Of a DNA stretch of 64,000 nt, positions 35,352 through 47,077 are shown piece by piece; the first letter of the stretch is position 1, and each line of letters starts with the position of its first letter. The stretch comes from Apium graveolens (Eukaryota > Streptophyta > Magnoliopsida > Apiales > Apiaceae): positions 63,367,669 to 63,431,668 of the forward strand of contig NC_133650.1 of assembly GCF_009905375.1 (NCBI RefSeq), given 5' to 3'. Position numbers and translations under genes: made by a program. Below the pieces are notes generated by a model. The model was not told the DNA's origin. It saw only the letters and a list, made by a program, of their open reading frames with translations, and did not search any database.

Positions 35352-36290
35352 TCATTCATACAAGATATGAGGAGAAATAAACTGGTTGCTTGTCATATTG
35401 GCTACAAGATTTTGGTTGCTTTGTTTATTTTTACCTATTGGTAGAACTTCCTTAGTTTGATTCCATGCTAGGTATTGGGGACTTTTGATCCATCCATGTT
35501 CAAGAGTTTGTGGTCCTTCCCATTTGGACATTAGCTTTCCAGTGTTTGTAAGATCTGATGCTTCTGTGTCTCGAAGGACCAAGTCTCTAACTTGGAAGTT
35601 TTTGACTTTGGACTTCTTACTGAAATGCTCCCTGGTCTTCTCCTTGTATCTTTCCATCTTTTCTATAGCTTAGTTCTGGACCTCATCAATTAGCACCATG
35701 TTTATTCTGAGTCATTCTTCATTGGCTACTTCATCAAAGTTTATTGCCCTGTGAGAAGGAGATCCCACCTCAATAGGAAGCATTGCTTCAGTGCCATAAG
35801 CTAGTTTGAATGGAATCTTTCTGGTGCTTGTCCCGGGGCTTGTCCTGTAGGACCATAGTACGCTTGGTAGTTCTTCTGGCCATTTGCTCTTGCTTTCTTT
35901 GAGTCTTTTCTCAATACCCCTGAGAAGGATTCTGTTGGTGACTTCTACCTATCCATCCCCTTGGGGTATGCTACTGATTACTTTTTGTGTTTGATCCCAC
36001 AATCCTGGAGGTAGGACTCAAATTCTGATCTGATGAACTGTGGTCCATTATCTGATACTAGTACTTTTGGAATTCCGAACCTCATCAAAATATTTTCCCT
36101 AAACTTTATGCGGTCCTGCTGGTTTATGGTCCTCATTGCTTTTGATTCAACCCATTTGGTCATGTAATCAATTGAGACTAACAAGTACCTGATATCCTTT
36201 AGCCCAGGGGAAGGGTCACATGATATCAATGCCCCAGACAGCAAAGAGGATTGGATATAGGACTGAGGAAGGTAGGACTGGGCTAATCTG
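35352..36290 (-). pseudogene. E4 integrase, broken
   Basis: The core part has SIDYMTKWVESKAM and VLVSDNGPQFIRSEF (second catalytic Asp). The first catalytic Asp region is unclear, near ALISCDPSPGLKD. After stops and frameshifts the C-terminal domain reappears with NFQVRDLVLRDTE and KWEGPQTLEHGW, close to the usual GKL.PKWEGPY motif. The stretch 35660-35977 contains several stops. Confidence 0.75.
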
Positions 36291-36347
36291 GGACACGTTG
36301 CTGAAGAGTTGACATTCCTTGCATTCTTTTACGAATTCTACTGCATC

Positions 36348-37142
36348 CTAGTGAATAGTTGGCCAGTAATAGCCTTGCATTATGATCTTATGAGCTAGGG
36401 CCTTTATGGACATGTGATCTCTGCATATCCCTTCATGGACTTCCATTAAACAGTACTTTGCTTCTTCTGGGCCTTTGCATTTTAGAATAGGAGAGGAGAA
36501 GGTCCTACGGTATAGTAGTCCTTCTTCAAGAAAGAACTTGGCTGCTTTGGATTTCAGTCTTTGGGCCTTTCCTTTGTCTTCTGGGAGTTCTCCTTTTTTT
36601 AAGTAGTTGATGAAAGGAGTCATCCAGTTATGGTTGCTTTCGATCTCCAAGATTTCTCTGGAATGAATAGATGGTTTTTGGAGTTCTTGAAAGTAAACTG
36701 AGCAGTCCAGATCTGATGAGTTCCGGACTAACTTGGATAAAATATCTGCTTCTTCATTTTCTTCTCGGCATATCTGAAGGACTTGATGCTTCAGAATTGA
36801 TGCTAGGTAACTTTGAACCAGTGATTGATACTTTTCCATAATAGAGTTCTTTGCTATGTATTCTCTGTTTGTTTGCTTGAACACTATCTGGGAATCATTG
36901 TAGATGTTCAGGTCCTGGACTTTGAGGGTCCTGGATAGTTTCAGTCCTGCAATTAGGACCTCATATTCCACCTGGTTGTTTATTGCTGGGAAGCCGAAAA
37001 ATATGGCTGTCTGAATTATGAATCCCTCAGGACTTGTTAGAATAATTCCGGCTCTCAACCTCTCACTTGTTGATGAACCATCTACTTTCAAGGTCCAGGC
37101 TCCTAGATTTGTTGCTTGGTCTGCCTCCGGATCTATGTTCAT
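36348..37142 (-). pseudogene. E4 second RNase H and integrase N-part
   Basis: The frame has TLKVDGSSTSERLRAGIILT, INNQVEYEVLIAGLKL and IYNDSQIVFKQTNREY, the D-E-D signature of the Tat additional RNase H. Near its end EVHEGICRDHMSIKALAHKI and GYYWPTIH mark the start of the integrase zinc domain (an Arg replaces the usual Gly in GxH). It stops before the Cys pair. It sits directly after the first RNase H, as in E3. Confidence 0.8.
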
Positions 37143-37196
37143 TGGCTCCAGTTCTTCTTCTGGGAAGTTGCATTCGATTATAAAATCTACAAGTAC

Positions 37197-38306
37197 TTAT
37201 GCTTTAATGGCAGTCCTGTGAATGAAGCTTAAATTGAACTGGCTTAGCTGCACAGCCCAATTGACTAGTCTTCCCGAGACATCTGGCTTGTGAATTATCT
37301 TCCTTAGAGGCTGATCTGTTACTACTCTGATTTTTCTTCCTTGGAAGTAGTGCCTGAGCTTTCTTGATATTGTGACTAAGGCGAAGGCAAACTTCTCTAG
37401 TCTTGGGTATCTAGTTTCCGCATCTTTAAGTACTTGGCTTACATAGTACACTGGTTGTTGTCTTCCATTTTCTTCCCTGATTAGGGCAGCTCCGACTGCT
37501 TGTGCTCCCGCTGATAAGTATAAGTAGAGAGGCTCTCCTGGTTGAGCTTTAGTTAGGACTGGTGGCTGAGTGAGGTAGAACATGATTTCCTCAAATGCCT
37601 TTTGGCATTCCGGACTCCAGCTTACCTCTTTCTTGTTGTTTGCTCCCTTGAGTAAATCAAAGAATGGTAAGCACCTATCTGCTAGCTTTGAGACAAATCT
37701 CCTGAGTGCTGCTAGGGATCCTGCTAGCTTCTACGCATCTTTTTGGGTCTTGGGAGCCCTCATCTCCTGGATTGCTTTTATCTTTTCCGGATTAGCTTCT
37801 ATTCTTCAGTTGCTGATCATAAACCCTAAGAACTTGCCTGCTCCTACTCCGAAGGTACATTTCTCCGGATTCAGTTTAAGTCGGTTCTTCCTCAGGTTGT
37901 CAAAACACTCCTTCAGATCTTCTATGTGTCCTGGTATAGTTGTTGATTTAGAAATCATGTCGTCGACATAGCACTCCAAGTTCCTCCCGATTTGGGACTT
38001 GAATATCTTGTTCATGGATCTTTGGTAGGTAGATCTTGCGCTTGTCTGTCCAAACAGCAACATCACATAAGCATAGACTGCTCTGTGAGTTATGAATGTT
38101 GCCTTAGGTATGTCCTTCGCGTTCATCTTGATCTGGTTGTACTCGGAGAAGGCGTCCATGAAACTGATCATGATGTGTCCGAAGGTGGCATCTATCAGCT
38201 GATCAATGTTGGGAAAAGGATATAGGTCCTCCGCACATGAATCATTCAAATCAGTGTAGTCCACACACATTCTCCATTTGCCATTCGACTTCTTTACCAT
38301 GACCAC
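37197..38306 (-). pseudogene. E4 reverse transcriptase and first RNase H
   Basis: The RT part (right) has WRMCVDYTDLNDSCAEDLYP, SFMDAFSEYNQI and CYVDDMISKS, with catalytic Asps present (motif A Asp and YVDD). The RNase H part (left) has LYLYLSAGAQAVGAALI, where the usual Asp is Ser, and YPRLEKFAFALV and VTDQPLRKI. Between them (37584-37805) the frame is shifted and has stops, but INPEK-like sequence is readable. Confidence 0.8.
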
Positions 38307-38773
38307 ATTAGCTAATCACTCTGGGTATTTGATTTCTTTGATGATTCCTGCTTTGAGTAGCTTCTCCACTTCTTCGTCTATTGCCTTTTGCCTCTCCGGG
38401 GCGAAGTTTCTTCGCTTCTACTTAACTGGTTTTCTGTTAGGGTTGACATCCAGGCTGTGCATTGCTATGGACTCATGTAGTCCGGACATGTCTCTTGGAC
38501 TCTAGGAGAACATATCTTTGTACTCCCGGAGCAAGAACACTAGTCTTTCTTTGAAGGACTCATCGAGTCCTGACCCAACTTTCACCTTTTTATTAGGACT
38601 GCTCTCATCAACCTGGACTTCTTCTGTTTCAACTGCTTCCTCGATTTTTGCTTGTTCTTTGGTTGAGACCATTTGATGAATTCGGTCTTCTGAGTTCTTT
38701 TCAAGTAGAAGTTGACTTGTTCTGAACCTTTGTCTCAGGTTGCTTTCATGGTAGGATTAGCTTGGTCTAGGAC

Positions 38774-39486
38774 CTATTTTGCCTTGTCGACTACCATGAC
38801 TTGGTTTCTTGTCATTCCCTCCAGACTTGGTATGTTTGCTTCTGGGTCCGGACTTGTTTCAATGAGTTGTACTTCTTTTGTTGTATCTTCCCTTGGCCGG
38901 GGTTGGTGATTCTTTATACTTTGCTGTTTGCGAAGAACTGTGGCCTTCCTTTTATTGTCCTGGTGGGTTTCTGCCATGACTAACCCCTGGCTATAACATA
39001 TTTCAGCAACTCCATAATCTCCCTTTATCTCCCCGACTCCTGTCGGGGTTGGGAACTTGATTTTGAGATGGGAGATTGAAGTTATTACTTGCATCATGGT
39101 TAGAGCTAACCTGCCAATGATTCCATTATATGATGAAGGAGTATTGATGACATAGAACTTGATGACATGAGTTACTTGGTTAGGAACAGTTCCAAAAATG
39201 ACAGGTAGATAAAAGGTCCCTTGGATCGGGACTAAGTTGTGTCCGAACCCATAGAGTGGATCCTCTCGAAGATCATTTGAGCGGACGCTCCCTAACTGCA
39301 TTCGATCCACTGTGTGCTTGAAGAGAATATTTCCGACGAACCATTGTCTATCAGCATTCTTCTTACTTCATTATCAAAGATGTCCAAGGTGACAACTAAA
39401 GCTGCATTGTGATGAGGGTCGACTCCTTCATAGTCCTTACTGCTGAAGGATATTGGCAGGTCTGGGAGTGATTGGATTGAGAGCAC
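38774..39486 (-). pseudogene. E4 protease
   Basis: The active-site region is RRMLIDNGSSEIF, with N where T is usual in D-T-G-S-S. The flap/end is TPSSYNGIIGRLALTMMQ, the usual YN.ILGR.. motif. Two frames overlap near 39300, so a frameshift lies inside the domain. A charged linker toward RT follows. It lies between gag and RT as expected. Confidence 0.75.
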
Positions 39487-39550
39487 TTCTTCGCCGAAGT
39501 CCGGCCTCTATGGTGGGGAGTGGGAGCCTCCTGGGACCACATTAACTACA

Positions 39551-40826
39551 TTATTTCTTCTCTTCGGTGCCTCCCCTCTGTTGTTGCTCCCGGACCAAGT
39601 ACTTGTTCAGGTTTCCTTTCTTTACTTGGTCCTCGATGAAGTACTGGAGTGATAAGCAGTTCTCCGTCTTGTGCCCATGTGTCTCATGATAATCGCACTG
39701 CCTATTGTAAGGCCTGCTCTCTGGAGGAGTTTGCATTTGCTTCGGAGGATAATAGAAAGGTTTATCTTTTACCTCCTTCAAGATTTACTCCCGGGTCATG
39801 TTGAGAGGAGTCCATTCCGGCTCCTTCTTTGGCTCTCGGGGCTGCTTCGCGGGTCCTGGATCACTCTTGGACTCTGGATTAGGACCGAGTCTCTGAAAAA
39901 CTGGAGTAGTTTGTCTTTCTTGGTTCTACAGGTTTTGCTTGAACTTCTTGTCCTGATGGTAACCCCCTTTAGGTCGGTCATCAGAGTATTTACTCATGGA
40001 TCCCCCACTACGGGTCATCCTCATTGCCTGGAGTACATCAGTTTCCTTTATGAATCTGGAAGTCATAGAGTAAGCTGCTACAGACTTTATGGCTCCTTAT
40101 TGATCAGTTCCACTATATATCTTTCATTGTGCTCCGGATCTAAGTTTCTTCTGAAGATGCTCAGAGCTTCGTGCTCATCCAAGTTTGAGACCTTGTTGAT
40201 TGATTCCTGGAACCGACGCTTATAGGCTGATAGGGACTCATTATCATGCTAGCGGATGGTTTCCAGGTGATATATATGCATTTCATGTGTCTTATTTGCT
40301 CGAAATCTTCGGAGAAAAGATTCGGGGAACTCCTTCCAACTATGGATGCTGCGGGAGGGGATCCTGTTGAACCATCTTTGGGCCCCTCCCTTAAGAGTTG
40401 ATGCGAAAAACCTTGATTTTGTCAAGTCATTGTAGTAAAATATTTGCGCGATCTACTCAAAGTAGTTCAAGTGTTCTTCTGGGTCTCCCAGACCGTCAAA
40501 AGAATCGAAATTATAGTGCTTCAGGTCCCGCTGCCGGGGAATAGTCTCCAAGGAGTGGCTGAAAGGAGTTAATGTTTTCCCAACTTCTACTCCTGGGTCT
40601 CTATCCATCTTCCTTTGCAATTCATTGATAATATCTTTTAGGTCTTTCTGCTTCTCCTCTCCTTCATCATCAGAAATCAGCTCCATAGTGGGATCTCTCC
40701 GGGCTCTTTTGGTCCGGGCTTTGGCCAGTAGTTTTTCTTTTTCTCACTATATTCTTTTCTGGATCTTTAGTTCGAGCTTTATTTCTTCTTCCTTTCTAAT
40801 TTGCTCCCGCATCTCTTCAAGCCTTT
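39551..40826 (-). pseudogene. gag: E4 gag, truncated by E6
   Basis: From right to left: a charged coiled coil (EEEIKLELKIQKRI-like, partial), LKHYNFDSFDGLGDPEEHL, which is the usual start of the Tat retrotransposon-gag domain, then fragments such as ESLSAYKRRFQESINKV in other frames, and a zinc-knuckle-like CDYHETHGHKTENC typical of this lineage. Several stops lie between 39800 and 40450. The N-terminus is cut by E6. Confidence 0.75.
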
Positions 40827-42219
40827 TGTTGAGTGGCATTTATGACACTTTATAATGCTCCATTAAGCTTTAAATTGGTGTATTTATACTCAAGTTATTG
40901 GTGTTTTAATGTATTTTCTAGTTTTTTTCATTTTAAACATTAATCCAGGATTCAGGTGAATTGGCATTAATTTAATGCTAATATGGTGTTAGGATTGTGT
41001 CCAAGGAATAAAGCTCATGAAGACCAACTCATTGTAGCAAGAAATGAATGCAATTCCAGTATTTCCAAAAGACCGGCGGCCGCGCCAAAGAAACAGAATG
41101 TCAGCGCGCCCGCGCTGGTGAAGCGCGCGACCGCGCTCGGTCGAGAATTCAGTTTCCTGTTTCAATTAGAAGATTGTTTTTCTGGGATTTTGGATTAATT
41201 GGGAGGCTAAAGGAAAAGATGACAAGAAGACCTATAGCACAATTCAATGAAGGTGAAGAAGATCTAGTTTATTCTTGTGAATCTTTGTTTTAAGATGTAA
41301 TCTTGGATTCTCGTTTCTTTTTTTATTAAACCTAATACTCTGGATTGCGTACTTTGTTTATTATTTGTTTATAAAGACTACAATTATTATACCATGCTTT
41401 TATCGGAACCCACGTTGATGAAGAGTCCGATTATGGGTTAATCATTATCGTGGGGTTCTAGCGGATTTATTTATGGATATCTTTAGTTGATTGTTTTGAT
41501 GCCTTAGTGTGTGGTGATTGTATGATAACCTAGTATTGGTTGTGCTTATTCTTCTTATAAGCGTCGCGGACTTATAAGATAGTTGGTTAATTCTTAATGA
41601 AGCGATAGTGAATTTAAGGATTTAGAACTTGCCATGCTAGCATAGGTTCATGTGTTATTGTTATGCATGATTCGTAGGTAATTTTAACCATCTTACTTGC
41701 CCTATGTAATCACGATAGATAACTTGTGCATTAAACCGTTAAGTTGTCAAATTCTATAGACATATAGGGTCTCAATATAATTGGTGTTTATTCAGCTTCT
41801 ATCTCTTTTGTGGATGTCTGGTAGTATGGTATTCGTGCAACGAAAGTTGGCATTTGTCAGTTTCGTGTTATCTGATTAGTGTCATCACCATTACATGTTA
41901 AGGTTAAGAATGAAAAGGCTATTGAATGAAGTACTTAATGAAGTTAGAATCTCATATTTGTGTCATATATTATTCAACTCTCTTTACTCTCTTAGTTAAT
42001 GTTCTCTAGTATAATTCTCAATAGTTAATCGTAGTATAATCCAAACCCAAATTGTTATTCTTCTTAGCATTGAATAATAGCCATATCATTGTTGCATAAG
42101 TGCATAAATCACAAAGTTAACCTAAACCAGTCTCTATGGGAACGAACTAGAAATAATTCTATATTACTTGCGATCGCGTATACTTGCGTGAATTTTTAGC
42201 GCGTGCTTAGCGACTAACA
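40827..42219 (+). repeat. 5' LTR of E6
   Basis: TGTTGAGTGG to GACTAACA, 1,393 bp, with the GC-rich dyad block at about 41078-41140. It matches the LTRs of E5 in inverted orientation (for example the GCCATGCTAGCATAGGTTC block). Confidence 0.95.
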
Positions 42220-42225
42220 AGTTTT

Positions 42226-42243
42226 TGGCGCCGTTGCCGGGGA
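42226..42243 (+). other. Primer-binding site of E6 (tRNA-Asp)
   Basis: TGGCGCCGTTGCCGGGGA is the complement of the 3' end of plant tRNA-Asp, as used by Athila-group elements. Confidence 0.9.
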
Positions 42244-42363
42244 CTCGGTGTTAACTCGTAGTTTATGTGTTTGTCATCAGTGATCGTTAAAGCTCATTGA
42301 CTCGGACATTGTTACTTACTTACTCTTTTCCTTGTCGTGTTTCAGGCACTCTAGCGAGCGTGT

Positions 42364-43400
42364 ATGCATACGCGTTCGCGGGCTCGTAAGAGAACTCTGG
42401 ATCAAGCTGAGGAAGAAGTTGTAGTGATTCGAAGGGAAGTTTTTGAGGACGAATAGAAAGTAGAAGAAGAAGAGAAAGTCGAGGAACCAGCTTTAGTAGT
42501 GATGGGAGATCAAGCAGAAATTCCTAAGGCTTTGATGGACTATTCTCAACCTAAGATCAATGATATTCAGTCGAGCATCATCAGACCAGCCATCTCGGAT
42601 AACACCTTTGAGATCAATTCGAGCACAATTCAGATGATACAGAATTCAGTTCAGTTTGGGGGTTCTCTGACAGAAGACCCCAACATGCATATCAGGGATT
42701 TCATCGAGATCTGCGATACTTTTAAGTTTAATGGGGTGACTGAAGATGCTATCAAGCTGTGACTCTTCCCATTTTCTCTGAGAGATAAGGCAAAGTGCTG
42801 GTTACATTCTCTACCACCAGGGTCTATCACCAAATGGGAGGATCTAGCTCAAAAATTTATCACTAAATTCTTTCCTATGGTGAAGACTGCTGCAATCAGG
42901 AATGCTCTTACTCAGTTTACACAGGAAACTGGAGAATCTCTGTGTGAGGCTTGGGATCGATGCAAGGAGATGCTAAGGAAGTGTCCACAACATGGCATGC
43001 CTGATTGGATGATTATAAACTATTTCTACAATGGTTTGGGCGCTCAGTCTAGACCTATGCTTGATGCAGCGTCTGGTGGAACCTTATGGGCCAAAAGCTA
43101 TATGAAGCTTATGAGTTGATTGAGCTAATTGAAGCTAATGAATACCAGAATCCTACGTAAAGAATATTGCAAGGCAAGGTAGCAGGAATTCTGGAAGTGG
43201 ATACATCTACTGTTATAGCTGCTCAACTTTAAGCTTTGACGATGAAAGTGGACTCTTTGGCGAATTATAGAGTTAATCAAATCACTAGTATTTCTGAGCT
43301 TTATGCAGGGGCACATGAAACTGAGCAGTGCGCTATTTTCTAGGGAATCAGCTCAATTTGTGAGTAATTTTTAGAGATCACATCCAAATAACCGCAGTCA
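42364..43400 (+). pseudogene. gag: E6 gag, broken
   Basis: ATG at 42364 starts a frame like the E5 gag (RKRTLDQAEEEVV) but stops at 42454-42456. It reopens with GDQAEIPKALMDYSQPKIND, stops again at 42763-42765, and continues KCWLHSLPPGSITKWEDLAQ and GESLCEAWDRCKEMLRKCP to a frameshift near 43100. The knuckle region near 43310-43340 is degraded. E5 carries the same gene with fewer lesions. Confidence 0.85.
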
Positions 43401-43559
43401 TCCTAATTTCAGCGGGAGTAACAATCAGAATGCGGTGCAACAATCTTATCAGCCATACACAGCAAAGCAGTATAACCCTCCTGGTTTTCAGCAACCGCAA
43501 TATGCCCTAGGCAACAACTTCAACTTCAGCAGTTACCGCAAACTAATGAAAAATCCGAA

Positions 43560-44185
43560 TTGGAGGAGTTGAGGCTCATGTGCAAGAGCCAAGCTGTGTC
43601 TATCAAGACCTTGGAGAATCAGATTGGGCAAATTGCTAATGCATTACTAAATCATCAACCTGGCACGTTTCCGAGCGATACTGAAGTGCCAGGCAAGAAG
43701 GAAGCTAAGGAGTATGTTAAGTCAATTACATTGAGGTCTGGTAAAGTTGTGAATAATACAGGGGAGAAACAGATTTATCCTCCACCTCATTTTCCTAAGA
43801 GGCTGTGAAAGCTGGATAAGCAGTTTGAGAAGTTTCCGAAGGTGTTCAAGAAACTTCACATCAACATACCTTTCACTGAAGCTCTTGAACAAATGCCTAG
43901 TTATGCAAAGCTTGTGAAAGGTATTCTCTCTAGGAAGGTGAAGCTTGATGACTTAGAGATCGTTGCTTTCATGGAGGAATGCAGTGCGGTGCTGCAACAG
44001 AAATTGCTTCTGAAGCTTAAAGATCCTGGAAGCTTCACTATTCCATGCACCATTGGAAAGGTGTCATTTGACAAGTATCTATGTGACTTGGGAGCTAGCA
44101 TCAATCTGATGCCCTTGTCAATCTTCAAGAAGTTGGACTTTCCAGATCCAAAGCCTACTTATATGACTTTGCAGTTGGCCAACCG
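43560..44185 (+). pseudogene. E6 gag C-terminus and protease, up to the E7 insertion
   Basis: KTLENQIGQIANALLNHQPG and YVKSITLRSGKVV (Athila linker), a stop at 43806, then LHINIPFTEALEQMPSYAKL and the active-site motif CDLGASINLMPLSIFKKL. It runs into E7 at the AACCG duplication, shortly after PTYMTLQLANR. Confidence 0.85.
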
Positions 44186-44773
44186 TGTTAGGTCACACTT
44201 TCACTGTAGAGGGGGTGAATACAGTGTTTATTACAATCAAATCAAACTTCAAGAACTTATGTAACAGAAAACAAACTTTATTTAAACAATAAACTCTGTT
44301 ACAATCTGGAACTGTTATCTCTCAGTGATGAACAAAATATCACGAGAGCTGCTAGGGTTATAGTGAATAATATTCTCGATAATGATAACACTTATAGTGT
44401 AAACCCTATGTCTGTGTTTATATACTACACAGTTACAAGATAATCGCTAATTGATATGGAATATAATTCTGCTTCTTAAAATATATCAATCAGATATCTT
44501 CTATTCCAAGTATTCCATTCTTCACGGAATTCCTTCTTCATGCATATTTCTTCTTATGTTTATCTTGATCTTCTTAACTTTAATCAGCTACTGTCCTTAT
44601 CTGATCGTTCTTCAGCACTTAAGTTCTGATATCTATCTAAGTACTGATATCCTTTAAGTTCTGACTTCCAGTATAAGTACTGATCAGTTAAGTACTGATT
44701 TGTCCTGTTCAAATAAGATCTGAAATCTAAACATAAAACATATTAGCCATGACATTATCAAATATATCTAACA
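44186..44773 (-). repeat. 3' LTR of E7
   Basis: TGTTAGGTCAC to ATATCTAACA, 588 bp. Between 44618 and 44700 it has six AAGTNCTGA motifs in a row. Three by-eye differences from the other LTR (near 44476, 44548 and 44653). Confidence 0.97.
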
Positions 44774-44980
44774 ATCTCCCCCAACTTGTAAATTAGCAAA
44801 ATATACAAGTTTAACAGATATTTGATGATGTCAAAAACATTAAGTACAAATGCATGAGAAATAGACAAGATAACTACAACTTACAGTCCTTAAAGCTTTT
44901 ACCAATTTAACTTCTGATAACAACTTTAATCTGTATAAATATCAGAATTTAAGCAGTTGTAGATCTTCGACTTGGCTTCA

Positions 44981-47077
44981 TCATTTTCTGATCTCTCTGA
45001 TGTCAGGAGTTGTTCTGAGATAATTCTTCAACAAATATTTCTCAGCATATCTGAGTTCATCAATCATTCTCCGTTTGACATCTTTAAGCTCTGCAGTATC
45101 TTCACCAGTTTGAAATATTGCAGCTCGGAGATCATTAATCTTTGCTTTTCTCAACTCCCGATCTAGTCTTATGACATAAGCTTTGTTAGACTCTAGATTG
45201 AATTCAAGCCCCTTAATACCAAGATATATTTTGATCTGTGCAGTATTAGGCTTCATATCAACAATATCACCATTGTGATTTCTGTACTTTGGAACATATC
45301 TGCTGTCAGACTTAACAGAATAAAGTCTTTTCTGTCTCTGAATCTGTTCCTTTAAGTAGTTTGCAGCAGTCTCTGTTATTCTGTCATCCACTTGAAGTAA
45401 GAATAATACATGCTCCAATTCTTCAAAATACTTCAATGGAATGGCATTTTGTCTTATATGATAAACCCTACCATCTGTCATGAAATACAACATGATGTAT
45501 TCTTTCAAGTAGGTATGGTAAACCATCTGTACAGATTCTAGTTGATTCAATCTCTCAGGAGTTGCTCCAATACCTGGTTCACTCAAGGAAGTTGGATCAT
45601 CGGTAGTGTTGTGTACTCTTCTTTCATCAGCACTTCCCAATCCAGTTTTATCTCTAGCTTCCTTTCCAGTAACTACTCTTGCTTCAAAACCACTTGGAGT
45701 AGTCTTCAAAGATTGAGTCTGTTTTGCTTTAGTGAATCCTGGTAGGAGTGTTTTAGATTTATTTTCTGATATCAAGTTAACTTGAGCACTGTCAGAAGTT
45801 ACTTGCTTCTTCTGAATATCAGAACTTACAATTTCTTGACTCTGAACAACTTGAGCCATGTCAGAGGTTGTTTTAAGAACTTTTCTTGAAGTCAGAGCAA
45901 GATTATCTTTTCCATCAGTAATTTCTTCTTCCTCAGGAGGTACATAAGGCTTAATAGGTTCACCAACCTTTTCTTTACCCTTGGATCTTGGATCTATCTG
46001 TGGTTGTGATCTAACCAAAGTTTCTTCAGTATTTATCCTTTCTTTGATCACAATGCCTTTAGGTTTTGGAAGTAACTTTTTACCAGAAGCTTCAGATTTA
46101 GATGTGACTTTCTCTGATTTAAGTCTGGCTTCTTCTTCCTTTAAACTTTCCAAGTCCATCCCTGGATTTTCTTGAAGAAATAACTGTCTTGACATTTCCT
46201 CATCAAGATCTAGAAGTTCATCAGAACTTATCCTTTTACCAGCAGCAGAACTTATTCTTTTCCCAGTATCAGAACTTGTTCTGTGACTAGCTTGTCTTGA
46301 TGTAAACCTTCTACCTTGACTATGACCACTACCCATTCCAGAGTTTCCTTGGTCATCTTTTCCATCATCCTTTCCTTGCAGTGACTTGTTGGTTTTGCAT
46401 TTGGACTTAATTACCTTCTCCCCCTTTTTGGCATCAGCAGGTAATAAAAGAGAGATAAGTAGTTCCACTGAGGTCTGGATTTCAGTAAGTTGCGATTGCT
46501 GAGAAGCTTGATTTGTCAGAATTTGATCAATCTGAGCTTGTTGCTTCTCTTGAGTTTTCTCAATATAAGCAACCCTGTCAATGGTAGGTTGGAAGAACTT
46601 TTTCTTATCAAGTTTCCAAACTTGTTCCTGTTTAATAAAGTTCTCCTGAATCTTGTGTAGCTCTGCATGAGTGTTGGAATGAAGACCTTGTAGATGTTTA
46701 GTACTCAATGCAGTGACTCTAAGCTGGGTTTTAAACTCATCAGAATGTAACATTTCATCAGCTTTAGTCAAGTGCTCAGCAAGATGTAAAGCATTAGGAA
46801 CACATGAAACTGAGTTCCATTCCTTAGTCCACTCCTGACCTGCAGGAGTTTCACTCCAAGGTACTGGTGCATCCCTGATAACAAACTCCTTTAGCAGTTC
46901 AGACTTAGGAAGAGTCAGTGGAGGAGTATGTCCTGAAGGACCTACTTCATCAGCATCTACAGTTGTAGCAGCTTCACCAGTATCTCCAACATTTGCAGCA
47001 TCAGAACTTAAAGAATCAGTATCTTCTGATAAGACAACTGTGTGAGTAGCAATGGAGGCTTCAACATCCTCTAATTG
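44981..47077 (-). pseudogene. E7 env-position gene, second part
   Basis: In phase with the first part after one stop. It has an acidic Ser/Asp stretch, LTKADEMLHSDEFKTQLRVT, a coiled coil (about 46700-46480), Ser/Lys-rich disordered sequence with SDTGKRISSAAGKRISSDEL, and a conserved C-terminal part: VYHTYLKEYIMLYFMTDGRV, HIRQNAIPLKYFEELEHVLF and DLRAAIFQTGEDTAELKDVK. Together about 1,237 codons with one stop. The ordered C-terminal domain suggests a multi-domain structural protein. Function unknown. Confidence 0.7.

Larger units (their letters stand above)
19560..40826 (-). mobile_element. E4: Tat-type Ty3/gypsy element with antisense gene and two tandem arrays
   Basis: On the minus strand from right to left: gag, protease, RT, RNase H, second RNase H, integrase, a 79-bp tandem array, a plus-strand (antisense) gene split by E5, and a 77-bp tandem array in or near the 3' LTR. 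The gag start and 5' LTR are cut off by E6 at 40827. I could not fix the 3' LTR edges because the partner LTR is outside the window; the left limit is where E3 protease sequence ends. Confidence 0.75.

Noticed and set aside
40983..41293. Open frames in the E6 5' LTR
   Set aside because: LTR sequence with GC-rich blocks; not matched by frames of the same phase in the E5 LTRs.
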